Assembly (NCBI GenBank): GCA_036925085.1 | Contig: JAUPFP010000014.1 | Coordinates: 3,103,501 to 3,167,500 of the forward strand | Origin: Brachycybe producta | Taxonomy: Eukaryota > Arthropoda > Diplopoda > Playtdesmida > Andrognathidae | Length of the DNA stretch: 64,000 bases | Direction of reading: 5' to 3' | Part shown: in pieces, positions 55,123 through 63,989 of the stretch | Layout: every line of letters starts with the position of its first letter | How positions within the stretch are numbered: position 1 is the first letter of the stretch | The notes under the pieces: model-generated | The model's database searches: none | Seen by the model: the letters and a program-made list of their open reading frames with translations, nothing else | What the model was told of the DNA's origin: nothing | Program-made: the position numbers and the translations under genes

Positions 55123-55460
55123 GGCTCTCCATATAAAAATACTTGTGTAAATTGCAAGGTAGATGGCGCCTGCAACCCCTCCATAGATGGCCAAACTACC
55201 ACTCGTCGCCAATTAAGATGAAATCGAATGCAGCCTCCTTTTAGCTCTAAAAGCGCCTCCAAAACAACCTTAATTATCAGAGCACGTGGACAAACTTATA
55301 CCCAGAACATAATATAAGTGAAGAGAGCACGTGTAGAAATTGCTGAACTAATTAAGAGTTTGTGTCAGTATATTTCTATGGGAGAAGGGCCAGTGGCGCC
55401 ATCTTACGCTACATGCACAAAATAAATGATCTACTTGTATTCTTAAGCGAAAAAAACGTC
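55123..55460 (+). repeat. RepJ copy 2
   Basis: Same order as 25821-26205: TTGTGTAAATTGCAAGGTAG, GATGGCGCCTGCAACCCCTC, CTAAAAGCGCCTCCAAAACA, CTTATACCCAGAACATAATA and GTGGCGCCATCTTACGCTAC. Both copies lie downstream of PalD material, so the pair may have spread together. Confidence 0.75.
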
Positions 55461-55479
55461 TCTATAGAATTACTAGTAT

Positions 55480-55590
55480 AAGTGATAAACTTGAAAGTAT
55501 TTTTTTTTAGAAACTAGAAGAGTAATTTTACGATTAAAAAGTAACTTCTTCTATTTCTTCTTATTATATTTCAAAATAAACTTTTCATGG
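55480..55590. repeat. PalD half
   Basis: ACTTGAAAGTATTTTTTTTT, AGAAACTAGAAGAGTAATTT and TTTCAAAATAAACTTTTCAT. Confidence 0.65.
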
Positions 55591-55824
55591 CACTCTGAAA
55601 AATGACTAAATTTGAAGTTTACTAGGCAATTTTTCTTATTTTCTTCGTATTTTTGTCCAACTTAAAGTGAAAAATGCAAATTTTATTTAAACTCTTGGGT
55701 TGTTATGGAGACTCATTATAGAATAATAATAAGACTATCATATGACTGTAAAATTGTCATATCTACGTCAGAATAGTGTAAAAGTCACCAAAGCAAATTT
55801 TAAAATATTATTATGACTAGGTGT

Positions 55825-56150
55825 TCAGATTTTTATGCAAAATCAAGCAAAATGTTGCAACGGATTTTTATGCAAAATATCAAGCAAAATGTTTCTCAAT
55901 CTGTGGCCCAAGTGCTAATTGTGAAGTAATCATCATTATCCTTTTTCTAAATTCTAATAAAGGTTGGTTAGAGGCTAGATGTCTGGTTACTATCAGCTGT
56001 CGACTAGAGTTCTATCCTCTAACCAGGTGTTTTTGATTGAAAAAAATCATAATTGTTCCTGATCTAAACGGGGGGAGGATTGTTACTTCACAATTGGCAC
56101 TTGGGCCACAGATTGAGAAACATTTTTGCTTGATATTTTGCATAAAAATT
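55825..56150. mobile_element. Palindrome enclosing a PalF copy
   Basis: TTTTTATGCAAAATATCAAG with AAAATGTTTCTCAATCTGTG and GCCCAAGTGCTAATTGTGAA are mirrored by TTCACAATTGGCACTTGGGC and TGATATTTTGCATAAAAATT. The centre (55960-56034) is PalF: GGTTGGTTAGAGGCTAGATG and ATCCTCTAACCAGGTG. Confidence 0.75.
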
Positions 56151-56245
56151 CGAGCCCTAATTATGACAAATAATGGTGTACAACATAATATAACAGTCAT
56201 AAGTTCACAAGCAGTGACATCATAAGGTATGACTGTCACAATTAA

Positions 56246-56306
56246 AAAAAAGAAACTTGTTTAGAGGCTAGGAGGTCCAATAGCCTCTAAACAAGTCTTT
56301 TTTTTT
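56246..56306. mobile_element. PalF copy, short
   Basis: AAAAAGAAACTTGTTTAGAG with GCTAGGAGG is mirrored by AATAGCCTCTAAACAAGTCT. Almost no loop. Confidence 0.7.
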
Positions 56307-56956
56307 TTTTTGAACTGAAAAATAAACTCATAAAATCTGAATGTCTCAATTATACAAGATTTAACTGAAACTCATGAACTTAACAAATTGCTAATTATGA
56401 AAATATCAAATTACTAAACATGTAATATAATTTGAACCGACATTTAAAGAGTAATTTGTTGAGTTTCTCTCTGAAACAAGGAAATTGTTTCAACACGCCA
56501 ACGCCCTTTCCCCCCTTATAATAAAATAATTCATTCTCTCTCTCTCTCTCTCCCACCATTTTGCACCCACTCTCTATGTCTCTCTCATTCACTCACTCAT
56601 TTAATTTGACCGCCCAAATTTTTATGAAAAATAGAACCAAAAAAAAATAACAGAGAGAAAGAGAAACCCATTACAGTATATTGGTCATTCATTTCCATTG
56701 TTTTCAATCAATTCAAAAGATTTTTCTCTTTTTCCGGTATAAAACACCGGAAATCCTTTTTGCCAATATCAGAATACAAATAAAACAAGTCAAAATTTTC
56801 AAGTCAGAACTTATTACAGAATATTAATTGCATTATTTCAGAGTAGGAGGGTTTTTTTAAAAAGAAAATCTATGATAGGCCTATATTATAATCTATATAT
56901 AAATGAGGAGTTCAAATAACTGCGGCCCGCGAGCCACTCCACCTCCAAAATCTAAT
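56307..56956. other. Non-coding
   Basis: AT-rich; (CT)n near 56535. No gene. Confidence 0.5.
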
Positions 56957-57150
56957 CTTAAGGCCATGTTTCCATGGGTGTGCAAAATTTGAACTTTTTG
57001 TGAAAATTTTAACTGGTCAAAAATAGAACGCACGTGACGTTTGCCCTATGATATTGAATAGGCGGAAGGGGCCACGTTTCTTCTATGTGTCACCAGTTGA
57101 AATTTTCACAAAAAGTTCAAATTTTTGTTCCAGTGGAAACAAGGCCTAAG
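56957..57150. mobile_element. PalK copy
   Basis: CTTAAGGCCATGTTTCCATG, AACTTTTTGTGAAAATTTTA and ACTGGTCAAAAATAGAA are mirrored by CACCAGTTGAAATTTTCACA and CAGTGGAAACAAGGCCTAAG. Longer and more complete than 7631-7797. Confidence 0.8.
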
Positions 57151-57214
57151 TTTACGTTTTCATTAAGGTGGGTTAATTTAAAAAAGAACCCACTCTAGAA
57201 GCAACTTTTTAAAA

Positions 57215-57420
57215 AAAAACTTGAATGTGTTTTAGAAACTAGAAGGGTAGCTCAATCATTTCATAATGATATCTTTCAAAATAAACTTTTTTATAGACCA
57301 AAAAAGAACTGTCATTTTCAAACTCACAGAGAAAGCTTATTTTGAAAGATAAAAACATGACAATACTATTAAGAGATTCAGAGTTACCCATTCTAGTTTC
57401 TAACACATTTTCAATTTCTT
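57215..57420. mobile_element. PalD copy
   Basis: ACTTGAATGTGTTTTAGAAA with CTAGAAGGGTAGCTCAATCA and TATCTTTCAAAATAAAC is mirrored by AAAGCTTATTTTGAAAGATA and TACCCATTCTAGTTTCTAAC. Confidence 0.75.
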
Positions 57421-57762
57421 ATTAGTATATTTTCATGTTAATATCGTTTAAAATAAGCTTTTTATGTCAGTTTGAAAATGATCACAACTTTAAACAAGAC
57501 AATTTTTTTTAATATCTGTCTATGAAAAGTTAATTTTAAAATATATCAACGCGTAAATACACTTAAGAGGCTACATCGCAAAATTACTTTGAAAAATCTC
57601 CACAATGAGCGCTAGCATCGTTTTTTTCTATTCAGCCCATAGACCCGATGTTAAAGAAGAAACGTTAATTTTTAAAATACACAGCAGTCGCGGCGGCAAT
57701 ATGTTCATTTTTCATATTTAAAGTTGTCCAATTTTGATGGTTCAAAGTGCAATGTGCACCTT
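57421..57762. other. Non-coding; possible outer part of the next palindrome
   Basis: GCGCTAGCATCG near 57608 and GTCGCGGCGGCAATATG near 57685 are the only GC-rich spots. The sequence GTCCAATTTTGATGGTTCAA near 57727 may be left-arm sequence whose partner is displaced by the LTR element. Confidence 0.45.
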
Positions 57763-58183
57763 AAATATATGCTGATCGAATGATAGAATGACAAAAAATT
57801 GGTAAGTGCGGTTCTATTTTTAAAAACTATTTCAAAATCGCGAATTTCTAACTTTTATGTTAAACTCCATTGAGTACGCGCGCTCATAAGCAAAAAAAAA
57901 CATCCATTAAAATGTCGATAAAAATACGTAAAAATAATTTTTAAAAAACCACAATTAAACCACAGTGAAACCAACACATTGGCGCACGTGCTGAATTTTT
58001 TTCTGGTTTTTTAAAATTATTTCTACGAGCATTTTAATGGGTGTTTTTTTTTTTCTTATTTTGCGTACTCAATGGAGTTTAAACATAAGAGTTAAAAATT
58101 CGCGATTTTGAAATAGTTTTTTTAAAAATAGAAACACACTTTCAAATTTTATGTCATTATATCACTCAATCAGCATATATATT
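57763..58183. repeat. ~420-bp palindrome abutting the LTR element
   Basis: AAATATATGCTGATCGAATG, AAAACTATTTCAAAATCGCG and AACTCCATTGAGTACGCG are mirrored by TGCGTACTCAATGGAGTTTA, CGCGATTTTGAAATAGTTTT and CACTCAATCAGCATATATAT. The inner part has AATGTCGATAAAAATACG and a CCACAATTAAACCACAG loop. The right arm ends where the LTR appears to start. Confidence 0.75.
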
Positions 58184-59081
58184 GAAACGATACGTCCAGG
58201 AGCGATCCTGGCTCGTTTAGTTATTTTTGGATCGTTTGTTTATTTTTAGAGTGGCCTGGAACTTTGTCAACCCTCTGTACTCACGTACAGAGGATTGACC
58301 CAGTTCCATCAGCTGATGACGATGCCAATATCCTGTCTTGGGTCTTGGGTCCCTTTTTCCTCCCAGTCCCACCCCTTAATACAAAGAGATCGACTTGATA
58401 AGCCTCAGCATTGGGTCTATGGGGTGAAAACTTTCTTTTGTAATTTTGTTTTGATTACGATGAATCACTTGTCTATATTTTAGTGACCACTGGTCAATCA
58501 TGTTGATTGGCCAGTTTGGTTTTTAAGTTTGATTTTGCCCAATCAGAGAATACTGAGAAAGTGTTCTCAGTATCCTCTTTTTGGGTATAAATAACCATGT
58601 ATTTTTGTGTAAAAGAGACTTGAAGAAGCAGTCTCGAAAGCAATTATTTGGACACAGACATTATGCCCAAATTTGCCTAGAGATGATGAGATGTAAATAA
58701 ACTGGAAATTATAGTTAAAAAGTTGTTGAAGTTATTTTTATCTTTTAAAAACAAAACGAAGGACTTCAACATTTTGTCATCTAGCACTGTCAACCCAGGT
58801 GTAAACCTGGCTCTCCAGTACTAGATGAGACTTCTGAAGACAGCACGATCAACCAGCTTTTTACGGGCGAAAGCCCGGGGAGTAGCAGACAACAAAAGAT
58901 CCTTAAAACTGTAAAGGTTCTTGAAAGAGGAACTTGTGAGGAAACGTATGGGACTAATTTGTTCCCTTCCTCCCGAACCATAATAGAATTAGTGGCCTAG
59001 CCAACCACTTTCCGATCGCCCGAAAGAGCGCTACGATACTTTTTGATAATTCTATTAGGCCCCTGAATGTGGTTCGTTACA
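58183..59081 (+). repeat. Probable 5' LTR
   Basis: It begins TGAAACGATACGTCC and ends GTGGTTCGTTACA, so TG and CA limits with a loose inverted match (TGNAACGA). Inside are a TATA box (TATAAAT, 58586-58592) and a polyadenylation signal (AATAAA, 58696-58701) about 110 bp apart, giving a U3, R and U5 order. The right end is well supported by the primer site. The left end is an inference; a start near 58266 (TGTCAACCCTCTG) is an alternative. Confidence 0.5.
58586..58592 (+). promoter_or_regulatory. TATA box of the LTR promoter
   Basis: GGGTATAAATAACC is a strong TATA context, with a CCAATCAGAG (CCAAT-type) site about 50 bp upstream. Transcription would start near 58615. Confidence 0.6.
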
Positions 59082-59085
59082 AATT

Positions 59086-59104
59086 TGGTGGAGGCGCCGG
59101 GTAG
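59086..59104 (+). other. Primer-binding site of the LTR element
   Basis: TGGTGGAGGCGCCGGGTAG begins with TGG, the complement of the tRNA CCA tail, 4 bp after the LTR end. The tRNA species cannot be named with confidence from the sequence alone. Confidence 0.7.
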
Positions 59105-59182
59105 TTGAATACCTTGTTACTCCATAAGCTACAAAGATCGTGTTGAAAAGCACGCGGCATAGAGAAAACATCGACGTCAGAA

Positions 59183-60604
59183 ATGACCAGTCTACAGAAA
59201 CTACTCAAGGACTTGAGGGATCTCGAGAGACTGAGGGAGGAAAGACGTCGAAAGAAGAAGACTGCCGCGTTGAAGAAGATCGTGAAGAGGCAACGTACTC
59301 AACTGGAGGAGGCCAAGGACGAAGCTAATGTACTTCCACCGACTCCTGTTGCTGTCAAGCCTGAGGTACAGTCCAACGATGGAAGCAAGACGCCAGAACA
59401 CGCCGCCATTGCCGACATCATTGGGAAACTGTCTAAAGAGAAACAAGATGAGTTGGTTCGTCAGATTATGGGCGACGAACGGAGCAGAGCGGGCTCAATC
59501 AACACTGAATTGGAATCGATTGAACCCGGGCAAAAGCCCGGTCCGGATGAAACTACCAAATGGACACCGGACCTGGGACCTACGCCATACTCTGAGAGAA
59601 ATTCGTTACATCCTCTGCAGGGATTCTCGAAGTACGACGGTGATGACAACATCCTCCTCTACATAGAAGAATTTGAAGACATCGCTACGGCGCACGACTG
59701 GAACTCCCTGCAGAGATGCAGGCACTTCGCAGGGCTCTTGAGGAAGCGTGCAATCAAATGGCTCGCACACTTCCGCTCTGCTTATGAGGGAAAAGAGATT
59801 ACGTGGACGGCCATGAAGGAGGGAATCATTGCTGAATTCCTCCTGCCTGACCAGAAGGTCCGCATGAGTCGAGAATTGGTGGAAAGGCGTCAGCAAGACC
59901 ATGAAACTTTCAGGGTCTATGCTGAAAAATACGCCGAGATGTATCGAAGAATTCATCCACATGACGATGAATCGTTGCTGATAGCTACGCTCCGAAAGAG
60001 TCTGCTACCAGCACTAAGAAAACATTTGTATGGAGCACCAAAAGATCATTACCATGAGTTTGTGCGCTTCAGTACTCAAACTGAAGGGGAACTGGTGGAT
60101 GAGAGAGAGTTGGTTTACAAAACATCGGCTGGGACTACAACCAAAGCGGGCGTAAGCCAGCCGAATCAAGGAAGTCAACCAAAACAGCAGAGTCAACCTA
60201 GAACTTCAAGCGGACAAGACAAGATGTCGAACCCGCCTGAAAAGGCTTACCAGGAATCGAAACAGACAAATGAGCATCAAAACAAGCAGAGGGCTCCTTG
60301 GCGAAATCAATACCAAGGGCCGCTCACCTGTTACCGATGTGGGGAGGCGGGCCACATTGCACGTGCTTGCCCAAACCCCGGAAAACCAAAGACTGAACAA
60401 AGGAACGTTCCAACGGCAACATCGACCACTGTAAGCAGGATCGACGAACCGTTGGCAACGACGGCAACGAAGTTCTCAAATACTGTTGAGGTTTTTGAAA
60501 CTCACGTCCTGCCGAATGGTATGAGAATGGTGCCTGTCGATATCAATGGAGTGACACACTATTTTCATGAGGAAAATCTAACAGAAGAGGCTTTAAACTG
60601 CTAA
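59183..60604 (+). CDS. gag: Gag polyprotein of the LTR element
   Basis: 473 codons. Residues 1-50 are a charged, helix-prone segment (KLLKDLRDLERLREERRRKK). Residues ~130-320 match the retrotransposon gag fold in style: GFSKYDGDDN, YIEEFEDIATAHDWN, AIKWLAHF and FRVYAEKYAEMYRRIHP. A Gln/Ser-rich linker follows, then one CCHC zinc knuckle (Cys383, Cys386, His391, Cys396) for RNA binding. It assembles the particle in such elements. It starts about 80 bp after the primer site at the first ATG and ends 23 bp before the next ORF, which is in another frame. The frame is open throughout. Ty3-like assignment rests on layout and gag style. Confidence 0.9.
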   Translation: MTSLQKLLKDLRDLERLREERRRKKKTAALKKIVKRQRTQLEEAKDEANVLPPTPVAVKPEVQSNDGSKTPEHAAIADIIGKLSKEKQDELVRQIMGDERSRAGSINTELESIEPGQKPGPDETTKWTPDLGPTPYSERNSLHPLQGFSKYDGDDNILLYIEEFEDIATAHDWNSLQRCRHFAGLLRKRAIKWLAHFRSAYEGKEITWTAMKEGIIAEFLLPDQKVRMSRELVERRQQDHETFRVYAEKYAEMYRRIHPHDDESLLIATLRKSLLPALRKHLYGAPKDHYHEFVRFSTQTEGELVDERELVYKTSAGTTTKAGVSQPNQGSQPKQQSQPRTSSGQDKMSNPPEKAYQESKQTNEHQNKQRAPWRNQYQGPLTCYRCGEAGHIARACPNPGKPKTEQRNVPTATSTTVSRIDEPLATTATKFSNTVEVFETHVLPNGMRMVPVDINGVTHYFHEENLTEEALNC

Positions 60605-60627
60605 GGGCGCCACTCAGCCCCAAAGTA

Positions 60628-63600
60628 GTGATGCCCGAAGTAGTTGTGAATAAGGAAGAAGAAAACGATGTCATTTTGGAGAGACTTCAAGAGGTTCAGG
60701 CTGCTGATCAACAAGAGGAAATTTCTGAGCAACCAAGGGTTATGTGCATCAAGGTCCGACAGGGAGGAAACAAGGCGGAGTCCAAAGGTCTGTGTCAATG
60801 GAAACGACAGCTAGAGACGTCCGAAAAATCCACAGCCCTGTGCCAAGATGATCGACATACGGCGGAAGCAACGATACAAAGGAGTTGGGGCACAGCAGAA
60901 CAAGAAGAATCAACAAGGCTGACATCTGGGAGAGTTGCAGTTGGAATCCGAAGTCAAACCATCCAAGGGGAAGGTCAACTAAAGAAACCACTGCAAAGTG
61001 GGAAAGCCAAGATGGATTTCGAGGTTAAACCCATGGTGAAGAAAATGCAGGTTGAAGCGAAATTTGGAGTAACTTCACCTGAAAAGGGTAACTTTGTGAG
61101 TGAAGGGTTTCAGACTATTTCTGGGAAAGGTCAGCAAACAGTGCCACTGCAAAGTGAGTTTACTATGACATCCAAAACGGATATCGTACCAAAACTCGGT
61201 GATGATCAGGTGATGGCGAAATTTGGAGTACCCATCCCTGTGGAAAATGATCAGGTGATGGCGAAATTTGGAGTACCCATCCCTGTGGAAAAAGATCAGG
61301 TGATGGCGAAATTTGGAGTACCCATCCCTGTGGAACATGATCAGGTGATGGCGAAATTTGGAGTACCCATCCCTGTGGAGCAGGTGGCGGTGAAATCTGG
61401 AGTAACCACCCCTGTGAAAATTGGAAATGAGATGACGGTGAAATTTGGAGTAACCGCCATTGAGAAAAAAGAGTTTCAAGAAGAAACTGTGGATCTTCGA
61501 AGGAGAGGACTAATCTCAGTCAGGATTGACCGAAATAATCCTCATGAAGATAAGAGTAAAGAAGGCCTAGCTGAAATCACTGTCGACAAACAATCCAGTG
61601 AAATTTCGGAAGAAACTTCAGTGAAAAAGGAAAGAGAGGAAACACATGGGATGGCCAAAAATGTCTCTAAGAAAGAGACATCTACAGCTTCCCGTGTGCA
61701 GACACGTGTAGGACCTGGAATAGATGATAGAAAGCATCATTCAGGAGTGGGGAAAAAGAAATCCAGCGCTAAAACCATCTTAAAAGATGAATTAACGTCT
61801 GAATTGGATGTAGAAACGGCAAAAATTCAAATTTGCCGCTATACGGAGCGCCGCCTAGTGAGGAAAAAAGAGGAGAGAGAATTTTCTAAGGAGAAAAGCT
61901 CCTCCCACTTCCGGCCGGAAATTGAAAGTGAGAGCCCCACAGGATCACGTGAGAAGACGACCGCCATTTTTGATGCCACTTCGAATCTTCATTCTGCAAA
62001 GAATAGTCGCGGTTTGAATTTTGTCAAAGAAAAAAAAGTGTCAGCGTTTAATTTGGATAAATTTGAAAAGAGGATGGCTGAACCTAATGGCAGTGGAAAG
62101 TCTGGAAGTGAGGAGATGTTTGAAGTGGAGCAGTTTTTGGAAGCCGGTGAAATGACACCGGAGTGGTTGAGGCTGCTTTTTGGAGAAGAGGATGACGACA
62201 ACGCCATCGCTGCAGGGGTTTCCTCCGGCAGCAATGCCGCGCCTTCGATGCCTTCTACGGAAAAAGCCTCAGGATCTGCTCAAACGAAAAAACGGAAACA
62301 ACCCGAGGGTGAGCCAACTAATTTCGTTCCTCTTGTTCATTCTCCTCCGGAGCGACGCCGAAATGTCAATCCGGAGCCAGATACTGTATATGATGGGCCA
62401 GCAAGGGATCCTAAGTTGCAGTTCCCAAGACCCCCTGAGGAGATGGATACTCCTCCAGGTAGCCTCTTGGATGGATGTCTGCCTGCAGAGATGGGAGGAT
62501 CCAGAAGAAGCGGCCGAACGAAAGGCGAAAGAAATGCGGACAAACTGGCCATGAAAGAATGGGTCGATGGCCAGAATCGAGAATTGGCAGCTCGAGGGCG
62601 ATCTCCGATAAGAGTTCCGGAGGTAGGAGAGACGTTAACGAAAAGGAAATCGTCAAGGGAGGTCTCTCCGTCCAACAGCTGGGTCACCGTGGACCAGCCA
62701 ATCGTCCGTGGGTATGTTCACCGGCCTAATAAACCTCTTAACTTACCCACAGCAATGGAGAAGGTCTCCATTTCCTCAAAAGTCGTGGTGCCTACGAGAG
62801 ACACTCGCCCGCCTGCGGCGAGCAATCCCGCTAGGGCCCAGCGAGATAAATTCGTCAGTGAGAGGCCTACGGATCCCAGACGCCAGCCAGATGTCGTCAG
62901 GAGCCGACCTCATGAGGAAACAAGAAGGGAAACGAGATACGAGCAGCCAAGGATCGAGACATCCAGAAGCCATTCAGGTCGTCATCCTCACATCCCGGGA
63001 CAACCCCGGAAAGGACAAGGCGCCACAGAGAGGAGGAGGCAGCGACGAGATGCGATCTTCGAGGGAGAACGTGGTCATCCCAGCAAAGCAACGTCTGGAC
63101 CAGCCACGGGAGCGATCCCGAAGATCTCACCACCGCCGCCCCCGCAACAATGGCCGAAAGGAACACTGGACATGTCCGATGGGAAGTTGTCCAACCGGCA
63201 ACAGTTTCGGCTGTTGCGTAACGGTTTGGTATCTTTTAGTCGTCGTTGGGGCAGAAATTCATTCCGATATTTAGGTTTCTTCCATAGCAACGATGGGATC
63301 AAGGAAGACAGAATCCGTCCGCGATTGGACAGGCCATGGACAGCGGTGATCATCCAGGTGTTGGATCACTGGCCCGTCGTTGTACTTCACAACAACGCCG
63401 AACCAGGGACCCTTCAGCTAGTATATCCACAACCATGGGATAAATCAACGTGCGGCATTCTGGAGGTGGTTATCTCGTCGATGGTGGCCACCTTGATTCC
63501 GAGCAGCAGAGGACATAGGAACGTCGTCCACAACCGATTGACCGAGCAGGATGGAAACGCTCACCTGGCTACACAGCAGCTTGACTTTATGGAGTCCATC

Positions 63601-63726
63601 GTTTTGGGAGCAATCCCACGGTCTCAAGTCGTCCCGCTGCGTATGCTGGAAGACCTGAACATCTTGACAACGGAGGCAGAACCAGGAGCCAGGGACCAAC
63701 AGGGCCATCTGGAACCGGATCATTAG
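60628..63726 (+). CDS. Second ORF of the LTR element, unknown function
   Basis: 1032 codons with no recognised domain. The N-terminal third is charged (Lys, Glu, Gln). Residues 193-252 are four 15-residue tandem repeats (DQVMAKFGVPIPVE plus one), with weaker relatives on both sides. Then come a Lys/Glu-rich stretch, an acidic patch (LLFGEEDDDN, near 525), KKRKQPEGE resembling a nuclear localisation signal, a long Arg/Pro-rich part and PPPPPQQ near 855. The last ~160 residues look more folded (SFSRRWGRNSFRYLGFF, AVIIQVLDHWPVVVLHN). There is no DTG protease, YxDD polymerase or integrase motif and no clear membrane segment. It occupies the place of pol. Expression might use reinitiation or splicing, as other elements of this kind do. 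It may be a captured or newly evolved gene. Confidence 0.75.
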   Translation: MMPEVVVNKEEENDVILERLQEVQAADQQEEISEQPRVMCIKVRQGGNKAESKGLCQWKRQLETSEKSTALCQDDRHTAEATIQRSWGTAEQEESTRLTSGRVAVGIRSQTIQGEGQLKKPLQSGKAKMDFEVKPMVKKMQVEAKFGVTSPEKGNFVSEGFQTISGKGQQTVPLQSEFTMTSKTDIVPKLGDDQVMAKFGVPIPVENDQVMAKFGVPIPVEKDQVMAKFGVPIPVEHDQVMAKFGVPIPVEQVAVKSGVTTPVKIGNEMTVKFGVTAIEKKEFQEETVDLRRRGLISVRIDRNNPHEDKSKEGLAEITVDKQSSEISEETSVKKEREETHGMAKNVSKKETSTASRVQTRVGPGIDDRKHHSGVGKKKSSAKTILKDELTSELDVETAKIQICRYTERRLVRKKEEREFSKEKSSSHFRPEIESESPTGSREKTTAIFDATSNLHSAKNSRGLNFVKEKKVSAFNLDKFEKRMAEPNGSGKSGSEEMFEVEQFLEAGEMTPEWLRLLFGEEDDDNAIAAGVSSGSNAAPSMPSTEKASGSAQTKKRKQPEGEPTNFVPLVHSPPERRRNVNPEPDTVYDGPARDPKLQFPRPPEEMDTPPGSLLDGCLPAEMGGSRRSGRTKGERNADKLAMKEWVDGQNRELAARGRSPIRVPEVGETLTKRKSSREVSPSNSWVTVDQPIVRGYVHRPNKPLNLPTAMEKVSISSKVVVPTRDTRPPAASNPARAQRDKFVSERPTDPRRQPDVVRSRPHEETRRETRYEQPRIETSRSHSGRHPHIPGQPRKGQGATERRRQRRDAIFEGERGHPSKATSGPATGAIPKISPPPPPQQWPKGTLDMSDGKLSNRQQFRLLRNGLVSFSRRWGRNSFRYLGFFHSNDGIKEDRIRPRLDRPWTAVIIQVLDHWPVVVLHNNAEPGTLQLVYPQPWDKSTCGILEVVISSMVATLIPSSRGHRNVVHNRLTEQDGNAHLATQQLDFMESIVLGAIPRSQVVPLRMLEDLNILTTEAEPGARDQQGHLEPDH
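61204..61383 (+). repeat. 45-bp tandem repeat inside the second ORF, four copies
   Basis: GATCAGGTGATGGCGAAATT recurs at 61204, 61249, 61294 and 61339. The period of 45 keeps the frame. Copies are nearly identical; the only visible codon differences are at the junction residue (Asn, Lys, His). Confidence 0.95.
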
Positions 63727-63989
63727 AAACGACCAGGAACGACAACGGATTGACGTGGACCAGTTCCGACCCACGCCGAAGAAACCGGAGGAACGGGATG
63801 CAGCGAGGAAGCGTATCATTTCATTTATTGATAAATATTTTTAATTTTCGTTTTCTTGAGGGTTAAAAAGGGTTTTTAACTTGGGTATTTTAGTCAAAAT
63901 TGTGGTCAAAAAAGGGTTAATTTAATGAACAAAATTATTTCTCTTTTAAGCGTTTTTTTTATTATTTAGTCAGATCTGCCTTAAAGATT

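Noticed and set aside
62337-63819. Minus-strand frames of 80-124 codons under the second ORF of the LTR element
   Set aside because: Shadows of the sense ORF; no independent start or motif.
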